A stretch of 64,000 bases of DNA from JAJNBA01 sp963842295 (GCA_963842295.1 CAWJFY010000005.1:1-64000); one strand, 5' to 3'; numbered from the stretch's first letter, positions 44,622 through 53,569 are shown. Translations and numbers: made by a program. Notes: a model not told the origin generated them from the letters alone.

Positions 44622-45569
44622 TCAAGGTGTGCCGGTCGGGCTCCGCGGGACGTTGCCCGGCCGCAGCGCGCCGTCGGCTTTCGCATCCGAGAAGATCGCT
44701 CGGGCCGTCCCCATCGATAGCGTCACGACCGACAGCCCGCCGATGGACCCGGTCCCTCCGGGCAGGACCACGTTGCGGACGTCCTTCAGGGGGATCCGGC
44801 TGGCGGTGAACGCGAGCTCGACGATCTCGTCCAGCGGAAGATCGGTGTCCATGTTCCGCACGCCGGCGGCGATCCACGTGAGCAGACGGCCGGGGTTCCT
44901 GCGGTAGTCCTTCCGGAACTGGGCCAGGGCCGAAACGAACACTCGCCCGCCGTTCTCCTGCCGTCCGAAATCACCGCTCGCGACGCTGTGCCTGTCTCGC
45001 GCGAACGCGAGCACCTGCTTCCCGTGGAGCCGCCGCAGACCCGGACGGAAGTCGGAGCCCGAGAACGGGTCCTGCATCCGGAACGGGATCCGGACCCGCA
45101 GCCCTCCCACCTCGTCGACCATCCGAGCGATGCCCCAGAACGAGGTCACCGCCCAGTAGTCGATCCGCGCGCCGAAGTTCCGTTCGACGGTCTGCACCAT
45201 GCCCGCAGGCCCCCCGCTCGCCATCGCGGCGTTGATCTTGTCGGTGCCGTGCCCGGGGATCGAGACCCACGAATCGCGGGGGATGCCGACGACGACGGCC
45301 TGTCGCTTGCGGGGGTGGAGGAAGATCACGTGGATCGAGTCGGCGCGGGAGCCGAGCGGGTTCCCGCCGGGTCGGGCGTCCGAGCCGATCGCGAGGATCG
45401 TGATCGTTCGCCGGCCGGCGGGGTCGGGCGTGTACCCGCCGCGAGCCCTTCCGATCAGGATGCCTGCGATCCGAGCGTGGGCGGTCTCGGGTTCCACGAT
45501 CGAGCCGATGGTGGAGCCGGCCACCCAGGCGACGATCACCGCGACGGCGATCACCGCCCGGCGGGTCAT
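44622..45569 (-). CDS. LytR-CpsA-Psr (LCP) family protein, second module
   Basis: This 315-residue protein has an N-terminal membrane anchor (AVIAVAVIVAWVAGSTIGSI) and an extracytoplasmic LCP domain: LAIGSDARPGG, the Arg/Asp residues in SRADSIHVI, VVVGIPRDSWVSIPGHG, KINAAMASGG and LHGKQVLAFARDRHSVASGD. LCP enzymes transfer glycopolymers from a lipid carrier to peptidoglycan. Its ATG overlaps the stop of its partner gene by 4 bases. It is a paralogue of the LCP protein at 46258-47193 and last in the operon. Confidence 0.88.
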   Translation of the reverse strand: MTRRAVIAVAVIVAWVAGSTIGSIVEPETAHARIAGILIGRARGGYTPDPAGRRTITILAIGSDARPGGNPLGSRADSIHVIFLHPRKRQAVVVGIPRDSWVSIPGHGTDKINAAMASGGPAGMVQTVERNFGARIDYWAVTSFWGIARMVDEVGGLRVRIPFRMQDPFSGSDFRPGLRRLHGKQVLAFARDRHSVASGDFGRQENGGRVFVSALAQFRKDYRRNPGRLLTWIAAGVRNMDTDLPLDEIVELAFTASRIPLKDVRNVVLPGGTGSIGGLSVVTLSMGTARAIFSDAKADGALRPGNVPRSPTGTP

Positions 45570-46240
45570 GCCACCTCCCGAGGTGCGTCGTTGCGTCTTA
45601 CGTGGAACGACACGATCTTCCAGGACCCGCCGACGGACTCGAAGAAGAACTGACCGGTCGAGCGGAAGGTGATGGGTTGGGGGCCAAGGCCAGCGGCGGA
45701 GAAGCGCGCGACGCTCACCAGCAGTGTGGGGTGTCCGAGGCGATCCAGGAGGATCCGCGTGGCGAGGTTCCCCGACACGGGAAGGATCCGCTCGTAGCGG
45801 TCCCCGGCTCGAGGGCCGGCCGTGAGCAAGGCCGTGCGCTCCGTCGCCCGCTCCCTCGCGCCGCCCGCGAATCCTCGGAACGCCTCGGCGTAGAGTCCCT
45901 GTTCCCAGTTCGCGGGGTCGAGGAACCCCTCGATGTAGAGGTCGGCAACGACCTCGCGGGCAGCGGCGGCCGCGCGTACGATCTCCCGTCGTTGAGGTCG
46001 CTTGATACGTCCGGCTGAAGTACGGAGCAGGTCCCTCGTCACCTTCGTGAACCGGAACTCAGGTGTGTTGGGAGCGGCGACACTCGGACCGGGCGCGTCG
46101 TCATCGGGACGAAGGGTTCTCTCGGACGCGTCGTCCCGCGTCAGCAGCACGGCGGCGCCGATCGCCAGGAGCACGAAGACTCCGATCCCGATGAGGAGGA
46201 TCGGTCGAGGAGACCGAGACGGGGTTCGTTCCTTGGCCAA
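45566..46240 (-). CDS. membrane-anchored partner protein of LCP, second module
   Basis: This 224-residue protein has a single N-terminal helix (ILLIGIGVFVLLAIGAAVLL), a Pro/Asp-rich linker, and an extracytoplasmic alpha-beta domain ending in GQFFFESVGGSWKIVSFHV. Its pattern (LYIEGFLDPANWEQ, LLTAGPRAGDRYE, VSGNLATRILLDR) aligns along its length with the protein at 47190-47900. The fold resembles NTF2-like domains (a guess from the final strand pair). TTG 46240 has GAGGA in front. No named family is recognised. Confidence 0.65.
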   Translation of the reverse strand: MAKERTPSRSPRPILLIGIGVFVLLAIGAAVLLTRDDASERTLRPDDDAPGPSVAAPNTPEFRFTKVTRDLLRTSAGRIKRPQRREIVRAAAAAREVVADLYIEGFLDPANWEQGLYAEAFRGFAGGARERATERTALLTAGPRAGDRYERILPVSGNLATRILLDRLGHPTLLVSVARFSAAGLGPQPITFRSTGQFFFESVGGSWKIVSFHVRRNDAPREVA

Positions 46241-46257
46241 CGCGGTCCTCGGACGGC

Positions 46258-47193
46258 CTAGCCGGACGGCGCCGCGTCGGCGGGGATGTCCTTCGGCAGG
46301 ATGTAGCCGTCGGCGGCCACGTCCTGGAACACGGGGTTCGGCGTCGGCAGGTTCACGATGCTGATCCCTCCCACGGAGCCGATGCTCCCGACCGCCACGA
46401 GATTCGTGACCCGTCTGGGGGCGATCTCGGACGATGTGAACCCCAGGGTGAGGAGCTCGTTCAGGGGGACGTCGATGGCGACGTTGCGCATGCCCACCGC
46501 GATCCACCGGAACAAGGCGGTGGGATCCTTGCGGAACTCTCCACGGAACTGCGCGAACGCTGACAGGAGGATCCGACCCTGGTTCATCGAACGGTCGAAG
46601 TCGCCCTGGGCGAGGCTCTTGCGTGTGCGAGAGAACTCGAGCGTCTGCGCGCCGGTGAGCGTCTGCCTCCCCTCCGTGAAGGACGTCCCCTCGTGTCCTT
46701 CGAAGGAGTACGGCACGGTCATCTTGAGACCGCCCAGCGCGTCGAAGATCCTCTTGAGCCCGTCGAAGCCGGTGAGCACGTAATAGTCGAAGGTGACCCC
46801 GGAGAGGTCCTCGACCGTGTCGATCATCGCCTGTGGACCACCCTGGGCGAGGGCTGTGTTGATCTTGTTGGTGCCGCCGGTCGCGAGCGGTACGTAGGAG
46901 TCACGGGGGATCCCGACCAGGGTGGCCCGCTTCGCATCGGGGTTGATCCCCAGGATGTGGATCGAGTCGCAGAGCCCTCTCTCCAGGGGAGTGCCCGGGC
47001 GCGCATCGCTCCCGAGAACCAGGATGAAGACCGGGCGGTTGCCCTGGAGCGAGGGAGCGAACTCCGCGTGGGCGTCCGCGATCTGCAGGAGGGGGACGCT
47101 CGCGGCGGGGGTCGCCTGGAGCGTCGCCACGCCGAGTCCCGCGACGCCCGCCGCGAACGACGCGAGGGTGGCGACGAACCGGCGGCGCATCAT
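46258..47193 (-). CDS. LytR-CpsA-Psr (LCP) family protein, first module
   Basis: This is an LCP phosphotransferase of about 311 residues: an N-terminal helix (FVATLASFAAGVAGLGVATL), then FILVLGSDARPGTP, CDSIHILGINPDAKRATLVG, GIPRDSYVPLATGGTNKINT, FDYYVLTGFDGLKRIFDALG and LEFSRTRKSLAQGDFDRS. The catalytic Arg and Asp positions of the family are present. ATG 47193 overlaps the preceding partner stop as ATGA. It is slightly diverged from the second LCP copy, consistent with an old tandem duplication. Confidence 0.88.
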   Translation of the reverse strand: MMRRRFVATLASFAAGVAGLGVATLQATPAASVPLLQIADAHAEFAPSLQGNRPVFILVLGSDARPGTPLERGLCDSIHILGINPDAKRATLVGIPRDSYVPLATGGTNKINTALAQGGPQAMIDTVEDLSGVTFDYYVLTGFDGLKRIFDALGGLKMTVPYSFEGHEGTSFTEGRQTLTGAQTLEFSRTRKSLAQGDFDRSMNQGRILLSAFAQFRGEFRKDPTALFRWIAVGMRNVAIDVPLNELLTLGFTSSEIAPRRVTNLVAVGSIGSVGGISIVNLPTPNPVFQDVAADGYILPKDIPADAAPSG

Positions 47194-47900
47194 GACGGCG
47201 ATCCCGTCGGGCTCGGTTCCCCCGCCGCCTGATCGTCGCGGTCCACGCGGTAGGCGAAGATCCGCCACGCGCCGTCGACCTGACGCAGGAAGAAGGATCC
47301 GGAGCTCGAGATCTCCGTCGATGTGCCGTCCTTCCGCTGGGCGTTCGCGAGGAACTGCGCCTCGGCGACGGCCGTCACCGGCACGTCTTTCTTGTCGGTG
47401 AGCACCGCGATCGTGAGCGTACCGCTGGGTGAAGCCATGGCTTCGAAGTCGTCGTTCGCCGTGGGGCCGAGGGTGAGGACAGCGCTATCCGCCTCGGCGC
47501 TGGCGGCCGCCTCGCCCTCGAACAGCTCGTATGCCGAGGCGTAGTCTCCCCATGAGTCCGTATCGACGAACGCGCGGAAGTAGAGCTCGTCCATCGTGGC
47601 TTTCACGCCGGTGCCCGCCTCTTGAACGGTATCCCTGAGCTCGGAGGGCGGAGTCTTGCTGGTCGCGGAGGCCTTCACACCTTTCAGTTCGAAGCTGAAC
47701 TCACCCGGCCCCGAGGGCTCGCCGTCGATCAACGGCGCATCGCCGCCGAACAACAGGAAACCGCCGATCGCGAGGAGCGCGACCACGGCGACCGCGATCG
47801 CGATGCGCCAGCGGGCGGCAGCCCGGCGGCGCGCGGAGTCCTCGACTCGGCCGGTGGGGGATCGCCGCGTCGGGTCGGCGACGGGGGGTTGGTCTGTCAA
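47190..47900 (-). CDS. membrane-anchored partner protein of LCP, first module
   Basis: This 236-residue protein has a basic cytosolic start, one helix (IAIAVAVVALLAIGGFLLFG, about 32-51) and an extracytoplasmic domain: LYFRAFVDTDSWGDYASAYE, LTLGPTANDDFEAMASPSGT, SGSFFLRQVDGAWRIFAYRV. The homologue in the second module keeps the same order. TTG 47900 is inferred, since upstream codons run into the 33-bp repeats. It heads the four-gene operon and is coupled to an LCP gene by a 4-base overlap. The function is unknown; regulation or assembly of the LCP enzyme is an inference from coupling. Confidence 0.65.
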   Translation of the reverse strand: MTDQPPVADPTRRSPTGRVEDSARRRAAARWRIAIAVAVVALLAIGGFLLFGGDAPLIDGEPSGPGEFSFELKGVKASATSKTPPSELRDTVQEAGTGVKATMDELYFRAFVDTDSWGDYASAYELFEGEAAASAEADSAVLTLGPTANDDFEAMASPSGTLTIAVLTDKKDVPVTAVAEAQFLANAQRKDGTSTEISSSGSFFLRQVDGAWRIFAYRVDRDDQAAGEPSPTGSPS

Positions 47901-47978
47901 AGCGGGGCCGACGCTACACGCCGGCCGACGCCGTTCCAAACACCCGGCGGCTCCCCGTGCGGGAGAGCGAGGCGCCGT

Positions 47979-48044
47979 CGCGATAGGATGCATCCCTCCT
48001 CGGATGGTGTGCGCGATCGGATGCACCCGTCCACGGATGGTGTG
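47979..48044. repeat. two adjacent 33-bp tandem repeats in a divergent promoter region
   Basis: Positions 47979-48011 and 48012-48044 match at 29 of 33 positions with no gap. The first contains the perfect palindrome GGATGCATCC; both end CGGATGGTGTG. A 33-bp period is three helical turns, so both copies present the same face. They lie between the LCP operon (leftward) and nhaA (rightward), so they may be operators for one or both. Confidence 0.75.
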
Positions 48045-48076
48045 CCGGGAAGACTGGTCGGCGAGCGAGGTTCCAT

Positions 48077-49480
48077 GTGACCAACAGCCCCGGCACCCCC
48101 CCACACCCCGGCATCAGACCCCCGTGGTCTCGATCGGATCGGCCCGTCCCGCGACGCATCCTGCGTCCTCTACACGAGTTCCTCGCGACGTCCACCGCAA
48201 GCGGCATCCTGCTCCTGGTCGCCGCGTTGCTCGCCCTGGTCTGGGCCAACTCTCCGTGGGGATCCACGTACGAACGGCTCTGGAGCATGTCCGCCGAGAT
48301 CCGTCTCGGCGACTGGGTGATCGGCCAGGACCTCCGTCACTGGGTGAACGACGGCCTGATGACCCTGTTCTTCCTCGTCGTGGGGCTCGAGATCAAGCGT
48401 GAGTTCCTGATGGGCGAGCTGCAGGAATGGCGGGCGGCCGCGTTGCCTGTGGTCGCGGCGATCGGCGGGATGATCGCCCCTGCGCTGATCTATCTCGCCC
48501 TCAACGCCGGACGAGAGGGCGCCCCCGGGTGGGGGATCCCGATGGCGACCGACATCGCGTTCGCGCTCAGTGTCCTGCTCCTCGCGGCTCGGCATGCGCC
48601 GTCTGGACTGAAGCCCTTCATGCTCACGCTCGCGATCGTCGACGACATCGGCGCGATCGTCGTGATCGCCTTGTTCTACGCGGGCGGTGTCTCGCCCGGG
48701 TTCCTGCTCGCGGCTGCGGGCGCGTGCGCGCTGATGCTGGTGCTGCGACGTCTCGGCATCCGCTCGGGCTACGCCTTCATCGGCCTCGGCACGCTCGTGT
48801 GGCTCGCGACGTACGAGTCGGGGGTTCATCCGACGATCGCAGGCGTCGCGCTCGGACTGCTTGCCCCAGCGGAGTCCTTCCAGCGCCCCCGCGCGGTCAG
48901 CGCTGAAGCCAGGCGGACGGCCGACCTCACTGTCGACGATCCTCATCCACCCGACGCCGACGCCAGCCATTGGCTCCGGCTGGCCGTGCTTTCGCGCGAG
49001 GCTGTGTCGCCGCTCGCCCGCACCGAGCATGCGCTCCTGCCGTTGACGAGCTTCGTGGTCGTGCCGCTGTTCGCGCTCGCGAACGCGGGCGTCCGGCTGG
49101 GGGGCGACCGGGTCGCTGCTGCGTTGTCGAGCTCCGTGACGCTCGGCGTGTTCGTCGGGCTCATCGTCGGCAAGATCGTCGGGATCTGGGGAGCCTCGGC
49201 GCTCGCGGTGACCGCACGATCCGCCCGCCTCCCGGCCGGTGTTCGATTCCCTCACCTCGTCGGTGCGGCGGCGGTCGCAGGGATCGGGTTCACCGTGAGC
49301 CTCCTCATGGCCGAGCTGGCCTTCGACGACCGTGCGTTGATCGACGAGGCGAAGGTGGGGATCCTCGCGGCGTCGGTGGTGGCGGGGGCGCTCGGCTGGG
49401 TACTCCTGCGAGCCGCGCCGGCGGTGGACGAAGAGAGCCCCTCCGAGGACGAGGACCTGCGCGGCTCCGACGACGTGTGA
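48077..49480 (+). CDS. nhaA: Na+/H+ antiporter NhaA
   Basis: This 467-residue inner-membrane antiporter has HEFLATSTASGILLLVAALL in helix 1, FFLVVGLEIKREFLMGEL, the unwound helix MATDIAFALSVL and the ion-binding Asp pair in LTLAIVDDIGAIVVIALFY. The C-terminal helices (VRFPHLVGAAAVAGIGFTVS) complete the fold. It expels Na+ or Li+ using the proton gradient. A longer hydrophilic loop near the middle (TADLTVDDPHPPDADAS) exceeds the usual length. GTG 48077 is the only start near the family N-terminus. Confidence 0.95.
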   Translation: MTNSPGTPPHPGIRPPWSRSDRPVPRRILRPLHEFLATSTASGILLLVAALLALVWANSPWGSTYERLWSMSAEIRLGDWVIGQDLRHWVNDGLMTLFFLVVGLEIKREFLMGELQEWRAAALPVVAAIGGMIAPALIYLALNAGREGAPGWGIPMATDIAFALSVLLLAARHAPSGLKPFMLTLAIVDDIGAIVVIALFYAGGVSPGFLLAAAGACALMLVLRRLGIRSGYAFIGLGTLVWLATYESGVHPTIAGVALGLLAPAESFQRPRAVSAEARRTADLTVDDPHPPDADASHWLRLAVLSREAVSPLARTEHALLPLTSFVVVPLFALANAGVRLGGDRVAAALSSSVTLGVFVGLIVGKIVGIWGASALAVTARSARLPAGVRFPHLVGAAAVAGIGFTVSLLMAELAFDDRALIDEAKVGILAASVVAGALGWVLLRAAPAVDEESPSEDEDLRGSDDV

Positions 49481-49503
49481 GGTCACTGACCTGGCACGTT
49501 GCC

Positions 49504-49509
49504 TATACT
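49504..49509 (+). promoter_or_regulatory. possible -10 element for hppA
   Basis: TATACT at 49504-49509 is a good -10 hexamer 55 bases before the hppA start, in a GC-rich setting where such sequences are rare. No matching -35 is clear, so the call is tentative. Confidence 0.4.
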
Positions 49510-49564
49510 GCCCGCCGTTTCCCGGTCCTTCGCAACGTTCCTCACCCACGACATGGAGGTCTAT

Positions 49565-51826
49565 TTGCACGGCATCCTGGCTCAAGAGGGCGGGCCGCTC
49601 GAGGTCATTTTCACGTCGACGGAGACCACGTATCTCTGGGTGATCTTCGCGATCTCGCTCCTGGCTCTCGTCTTCGCGTACTACCTGGTTCGAGAGGTTC
49701 TCGCCGCGCCTGAGGGGACCGAGAAGATGAAGGAGATCGCTCGAGCGATCCAGGAGGGCGCGAAGGCGTACCTCTCTCGGCAGTTCCGGACGCTCGGCAT
49801 CTTCCTCGCGCTCCTCACGGTGCTCCTGTTCTTCATCCTGCCCGCGCCGGAGAACGCCGAGCACTCGGAGTTCTCGATCAAGTTCGGCCGGTCGCTCGCG
49901 TTCATCCTCGGCGCCGGGTTCAGCGCGCTCACCGGGTACGTCGGGATGTGGCTCGCGGTGCGAGCCAACGTCCGGACCGCGAACGCCGCCCGTGAGTCCG
50001 GCCTGCGCCGCGCGCTGAAGATCGCGTTCCGAGCGGGCGGCGTGGCCGGCATGTTCACGGTCGGCCTCGGCCTGCTCGGTGCCACCGTGATCCTCCTGAT
50101 CTACAAGGGCGACGCGACGTCCGTGCTGGTCGGCTTCGGGTTCGGTGGCGCGCTGCTCGCCATGTTCATGCGCGTCGGCGGCGGCATCTTCACGAAGGCG
50201 GCCGACGTGGGTGCCGACCTGGTCGGCAAGATCGAGCAGGGGATCCCCGAGGATGACCCGCGCAACGCCGCCGTGATCGCCGACAACGTCGGCGACAACG
50301 TCGGCGATTGCGCGGGGATGGCAGCCGACCTGTTCGAGTCCTACGAGGTCACGCTCGTCGCCTCGTTGATCCTCGGTGCCGCGGCGTTCGCCGACTCGGA
50401 GGTGGGTGCGATCGCCGGCGTGATGTTCCCGCTGTTCGTTCGAGGGGTCGGGGTGATCACGTCTATCGTCGGGATCCTCGCCGTCGCGCCCAGGAGCGAG
50501 ACCGAGCACGGGATGAAGGCGATCAACCGCGGCTTCTTCCTGTCGGCTGTGATCTCCGCCGCTGCTGTTTTCGTGATCTCGCAGGTCTACCTCGACGACT
50601 GGAAGCCCGCCGCGGCGGTGGCGATCGGACTCGTCCTTGCGAGTGTCATCCAGATCCTCACGCAGTACTTCACCGACACGAAGTACAAGCCTGTGCAGGA
50701 GATCGCGGAGGCAACGAACACGGGGCCGGCGACCACGATCCTGTCCGGATTCTCGATCGGGCTCGAATCGACCGTTTGGTCCGTGCTGATCATCGCCGGC
50801 GCCGTGATGGGGTCCTTCTACCTCGGGGACACGCTCGCGGAGCGGCTCTACTTCATCGCGCTCACCGGGATGGGGATGCTCACCACGGTGGGCGTCGTGG
50901 TGTCGATGGACACCTACGGACCGATCTCGGACAACGCGCAGGGCATCGCCGAGATGTCCGGGGAGTTCGAAGGCCGGCCGGCCGAGATCCTCGGCGGGCT
51001 CGACGCGGTGGGGAACTCGACCAAGGCGATCACCAAGGGCATGGCGATCGCGACCGCGGTGCTCGCGGCCACCTCGCTCTTCGGCTCGTTCGAGGTAGCG
51101 CTCGAGGCCGCCGGCTTCGATTTCCAGGGCGTCAAGGTCGACGAACCGAACATCCTGGTCGGATTGCTCCTCGGCGGTTCGGTCGCGTTCCTGTTCTCCT
51201 CACTCGCGATCCGCGCCGTGGGGCGCGCCGCGATGCAGGTCGTGGTCGAGGTCCGCAACCAGTTCCGCGACCATCCGGGGATCATGGACTACACCGAGAA
51301 GCCGGACTATGGCCGCGTCGTGGATATCTGCACGCGCACGTCGCTTCGCGAGCTGATGACACCGGGGCTCCTCGCCGTGCTCAGCCCGGTGATCGCCGGG
51401 TTCTTCCTCGGCGCGGAGGCGCTCGGCGCGTTCCTCGCGGGCTCGATCCTCACCGGCCAGCTGCTCGCCGTGATGCTCTCGAACGCGGGAGGTGCTTGGG
51501 ACAACGCGAAGAAGTTCATCGAGGAGGGTCACTACGGCGGCAAGGGCAGTGAGGCGCATACCGCCGCGGTGATCGGCGACACGGTCGGCGACCCGTTCAA
51601 GGACACGGCTGGTCCGGCTCTCAACCCGCTGATCAAGGTGATGAACCTCGTCGCCCTGCTCATCGCCCCGATCGTCGTCTCGCACGCGGAGGACACCGCG
51701 CTCCGGGTGGCGATCGTCGCGATCGCGGCCGTGGTGCTGGCATCGATGATCTGGGTCTCGAAGTCCCGGAAGTCCGAGCTGGGCGACGAGATCCAGCAGA
51801 TGGACGCGGCAAGAGCGCCGTCGTAA
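49565..51826 (+). CDS. hppA: membrane-bound H+-translocating pyrophosphatase, K+-independent type
   Basis: This 753-residue integral pyrophosphatase with about 16 helices couples pyrophosphate hydrolysis to proton pumping. Substrate motifs are intact: KAADVGADLVGKIEQGIPED, NAAVIADNVGDNVGDCAGMA and, near the end, IGDTVGDPFKDTAGPALNPL. The segment AVGNSTKAITKG carries Lys where K+-dependent enzymes have Ala, indicating the K+-independent class. TTG 49565 is preferred because GGAGG (49555-49559) sits 5 bases before it; the ATG at 49553 overlaps that ribosome site. Confidence 0.93.
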   Translation: MHGILAQEGGPLEVIFTSTETTYLWVIFAISLLALVFAYYLVREVLAAPEGTEKMKEIARAIQEGAKAYLSRQFRTLGIFLALLTVLLFFILPAPENAEHSEFSIKFGRSLAFILGAGFSALTGYVGMWLAVRANVRTANAARESGLRRALKIAFRAGGVAGMFTVGLGLLGATVILLIYKGDATSVLVGFGFGGALLAMFMRVGGGIFTKAADVGADLVGKIEQGIPEDDPRNAAVIADNVGDNVGDCAGMAADLFESYEVTLVASLILGAAAFADSEVGAIAGVMFPLFVRGVGVITSIVGILAVAPRSETEHGMKAINRGFFLSAVISAAAVFVISQVYLDDWKPAAAVAIGLVLASVIQILTQYFTDTKYKPVQEIAEATNTGPATTILSGFSIGLESTVWSVLIIAGAVMGSFYLGDTLAERLYFIALTGMGMLTTVGVVVSMDTYGPISDNAQGIAEMSGEFEGRPAEILGGLDAVGNSTKAITKGMAIATAVLAATSLFGSFEVALEAAGFDFQGVKVDEPNILVGLLLGGSVAFLFSSLAIRAVGRAAMQVVVEVRNQFRDHPGIMDYTEKPDYGRVVDICTRTSLRELMTPGLLAVLSPVIAGFFLGAEALGAFLAGSILTGQLLAVMLSNAGGAWDNAKKFIEEGHYGGKGSEAHTAAVIGDTVGDPFKDTAGPALNPLIKVMNLVALLIAPIVVSHAEDTALRVAIVAIAAVVLASMIWVSKSRKSELGDEIQQMDAARAPS

Positions 51827-51832
51827 TCCATC

Positions 51833-52192
51833 GTGGGTCTGATCCGTCATCTCCTCGAGCGTTTGAACGAGAGCGATGAAGGACGCCTCGCCGAGGAGAC
51901 GCGTGCTTGGGCAGAGACGGTCGAGGGGTCGGTCCGGATCGCGGATGCGCCGCTGCGACAGCCTGTGCGGATCGCCGGCGTGATCCGGCGCATGACCGTT
52001 CTGCCGATGCAGGGGAAAGAAGCGCTCCAGGCGCTGATCTCCGACGGCACCGGCGAGGTGACGATCGTGTTCATGGGAAGGCGCGGCATCGGGGGCCTCT
52101 CGCTGGGGAAGCGGGTCGTGGTGGAGGGCGTCCTCGCCGAGCATCGCTCGGAGGTTCGGATGGTGAACCCCAAGCTCGAGTTCGCCGGCTAG
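51833..52192 (+). CDS. OB-fold nucleic-acid-binding protein
   Basis: This 119-residue protein carries a single OB-fold (RQPVRIAGVIRRMTVLPMQG, LQALISDGTGEVTIVFMGRR, LGKRVVVEGVLAEHRSEVRM). It follows hppA by 6 bases. In mycobacteria an OB-fold protein also lies beside the ceoB/ceoC TrkA genes, so the neighbourhood is conserved, but its role is unknown. GTG 51833 is the first codon of the frame after the hppA stop. Confidence 0.8.
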   Translation: MGLIRHLLERLNESDEGRLAEETRAWAETVEGSVRIADAPLRQPVRIAGVIRRMTVLPMQGKEALQALISDGTGEVTIVFMGRRGIGGLSLGKRVVVEGVLAEHRSEVRMVNPKLEFAG

Positions 52193-52199
52193 CGCCGCG

Positions 52200-52916
52200 T
52201 CACCCGACCGGCGGGGTGCCCCGCTCGCTCGCCCGTGCTTCACCCGACCCGTCGGTGCCCATCACGGTGTCGCGGAGCGCCCGCTCCGATTCGACGCTCG
52301 ACAGCGCCACGATCTCGTCTCCGGCCGCGAGCGCCGTCTCCGGCTGCGGGATCATCACGTGTCCCTCGCGCAGGATCGCGACGAGCGTCGTGTCGGGTGG
52401 CAGCCTGAGCTCGTAGAGCGCCCTCCCGGCGTTGGGGGACTGCTCGGGCAGGCGCATCTCGACCAACGCGACCTTGCCTCCCTCCAGACGAAGGAGACGG
52501 ACGAGGTCGCCGACGGTGACGGCCTCCTCGACCATCGCCGTCAGGATGTGTGGCGGAGACACCGACGCGTCCACGCCCCATTGCTCATCGAAGAGCCACT
52601 CGTTCTTGGGGTGGTTGACCCGAGCGAGCACCCTCGGCACCCCGAACTCCTGCTTCGCCAGCAGCGACGTCACGAGGTTGTCCTCGTCGTCGCCGGTCGC
52701 AGCCACGACCACGTCGGCCGCTCGCACCTCGGCCTTCTCGAGGATGCGAGGCTCGCACGCGTCGCCGTACACCACGTGGGTGTCGGGGGCCCATTGGCCG
52801 AGCTTCTCCGCCAGATCCCGGCGCTGCTCGACGAGGGTGACGTCGTGCCCCCGCTCGGTCAGATCCTGGGCGAGGTGACGCCCCACCGCGCCCCCGCCTG
52901 TCACGACGACCTTCAT
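52200..52916 (-). CDS. TrkA-type potassium uptake regulator (CeoC-like)
   Basis: This 238-residue protein has an RCK/TrkA_N nucleotide-binding domain (MKVVVTGGGAVGRHLAQDLT, YGDACEPRILEKAEV, VVVAATGDDEDNLVTSLLAK) and a TrkA_C domain (VALVEMRLPEQSPNAGRALY, TTLVAILREGHVMIPQPETA). Such subunits gate K+ transporters in response to NAD(H) or nucleotides. It starts within the end of the next TrkA gene (4-base overlap), the arrangement of ceoB and ceoC in mycobacteria. Confidence 0.9.
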   Translation of the reverse strand: MKVVVTGGGAVGRHLAQDLTERGHDVTLVEQRRDLAEKLGQWAPDTHVVYGDACEPRILEKAEVRAADVVVAATGDDEDNLVTSLLAKQEFGVPRVLARVNHPKNEWLFDEQWGVDASVSPPHILTAMVEEAVTVGDLVRLLRLEGGKVALVEMRLPEQSPNAGRALYELRLPPDTTLVAILREGHVMIPQPETALAAGDEIVALSSVESERALRDTVMGTDGSGEARASERGTPPVG

Positions 52917-53569
52917 CCGTGCTCCTCAGCTCCCAGGATCTCGTCGACCAGGTCGAGTCCCTCCTTGGCGATCATCAGGATGAGGTAGTCGTTGGCTTGG
53001 AGCGTGGACGACCCCGTCGGGATGAAGCCGCCACCACCACGTGAGATCCCGGCCACACGGACCTTGCCGTCGACCTCCAGCGAGGACACGGGCTTGCCCG
53101 CCAGGTGTGCCGGCACGGGCACGCGCAGGCGGAGGAGGTCGCCGCCGCCGAGGGTTTCGCGGATCTCTTCGCGATCGTGGAAAAGCATCAGCTGGATCTG
53201 CTTCACGCCCCAGCGCGTGGTGGCGACGGTCGGGATGTTGAGGCGCTCGTAGATCTCCGCCCGGCGAGAGTCGTAGATGCGGGCGATGACTTTCGGCACG
53301 TGGTAGTACTCGAGCGCCACGCGCGCGGAGACGATGTTCGAGTTGTCCCCGCTCGAGACGGCGACGAACGCATCCGCGTCCTTGATGCCGGCGTCCTCCA
53401 GCACGTCCCGGTCGAAACCGAGTCCGACGATCTGCCGCGCACCGTCCCCGGGTGGGTAGGCGTGGAAGGCCTCTGGATTCTTGTCGACGATCGCGACGTC
53501 GTGGTCCTCGACGAGCGCGTTCGACAGCTCCGAGCCCACGCGACCGCAACCCATGATGATCACGCGCAT
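52913..53569 (-). CDS. TrkA-type potassium uptake regulator (CeoB-like)
   Basis: This 218-residue protein has an N-terminal RCK Rossmann domain (VIIMGCGRVGSELSNALVED, AFVAVSSGDNSNIVSARVAL) and TrkA_C (LLRLRVPVPAHLAGKPVSSL, then LQANDYLILMIAKEGLD). ATG 53569 is chosen; upstream codons in frame have no RCK character. It is coupled to the second TrkA gene and divergent from the sensor kinase, and probably controls the KimA-like permease or another K+ channel. Confidence 0.9.
   Translation of the reverse strand: MRVIIMGCGRVGSELSNALVEDHDVAIVDKNPEAFHAYPPGDGARQIVGLGFDRDVLEDAGIKDADAFVAVSSGDNSNIVSARVALEYYHVPKVIARIYDSRRAEIYERLNIPTVATTRWGVKQIQLMLFHDREEIRETLGGGDLLRLRVPVPAHLAGKPVSSLEVDGKVRVAGISRGGGGFIPTGSSTLQANDYLILMIAKEGLDLVDEILGAEEHG

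Noticed and set aside
47979..48044. CRISPR-like repeats
   Set aside because: The two units are directly adjacent with no spacer and there are only two, so this is a tandem repeat and not a CRISPR array.
48170..50509. A 779-codon minus-strand open frame opposite nhaA and hppA
   Set aside because: It crosses two recognised genes and contains only charged low-complexity sequence.
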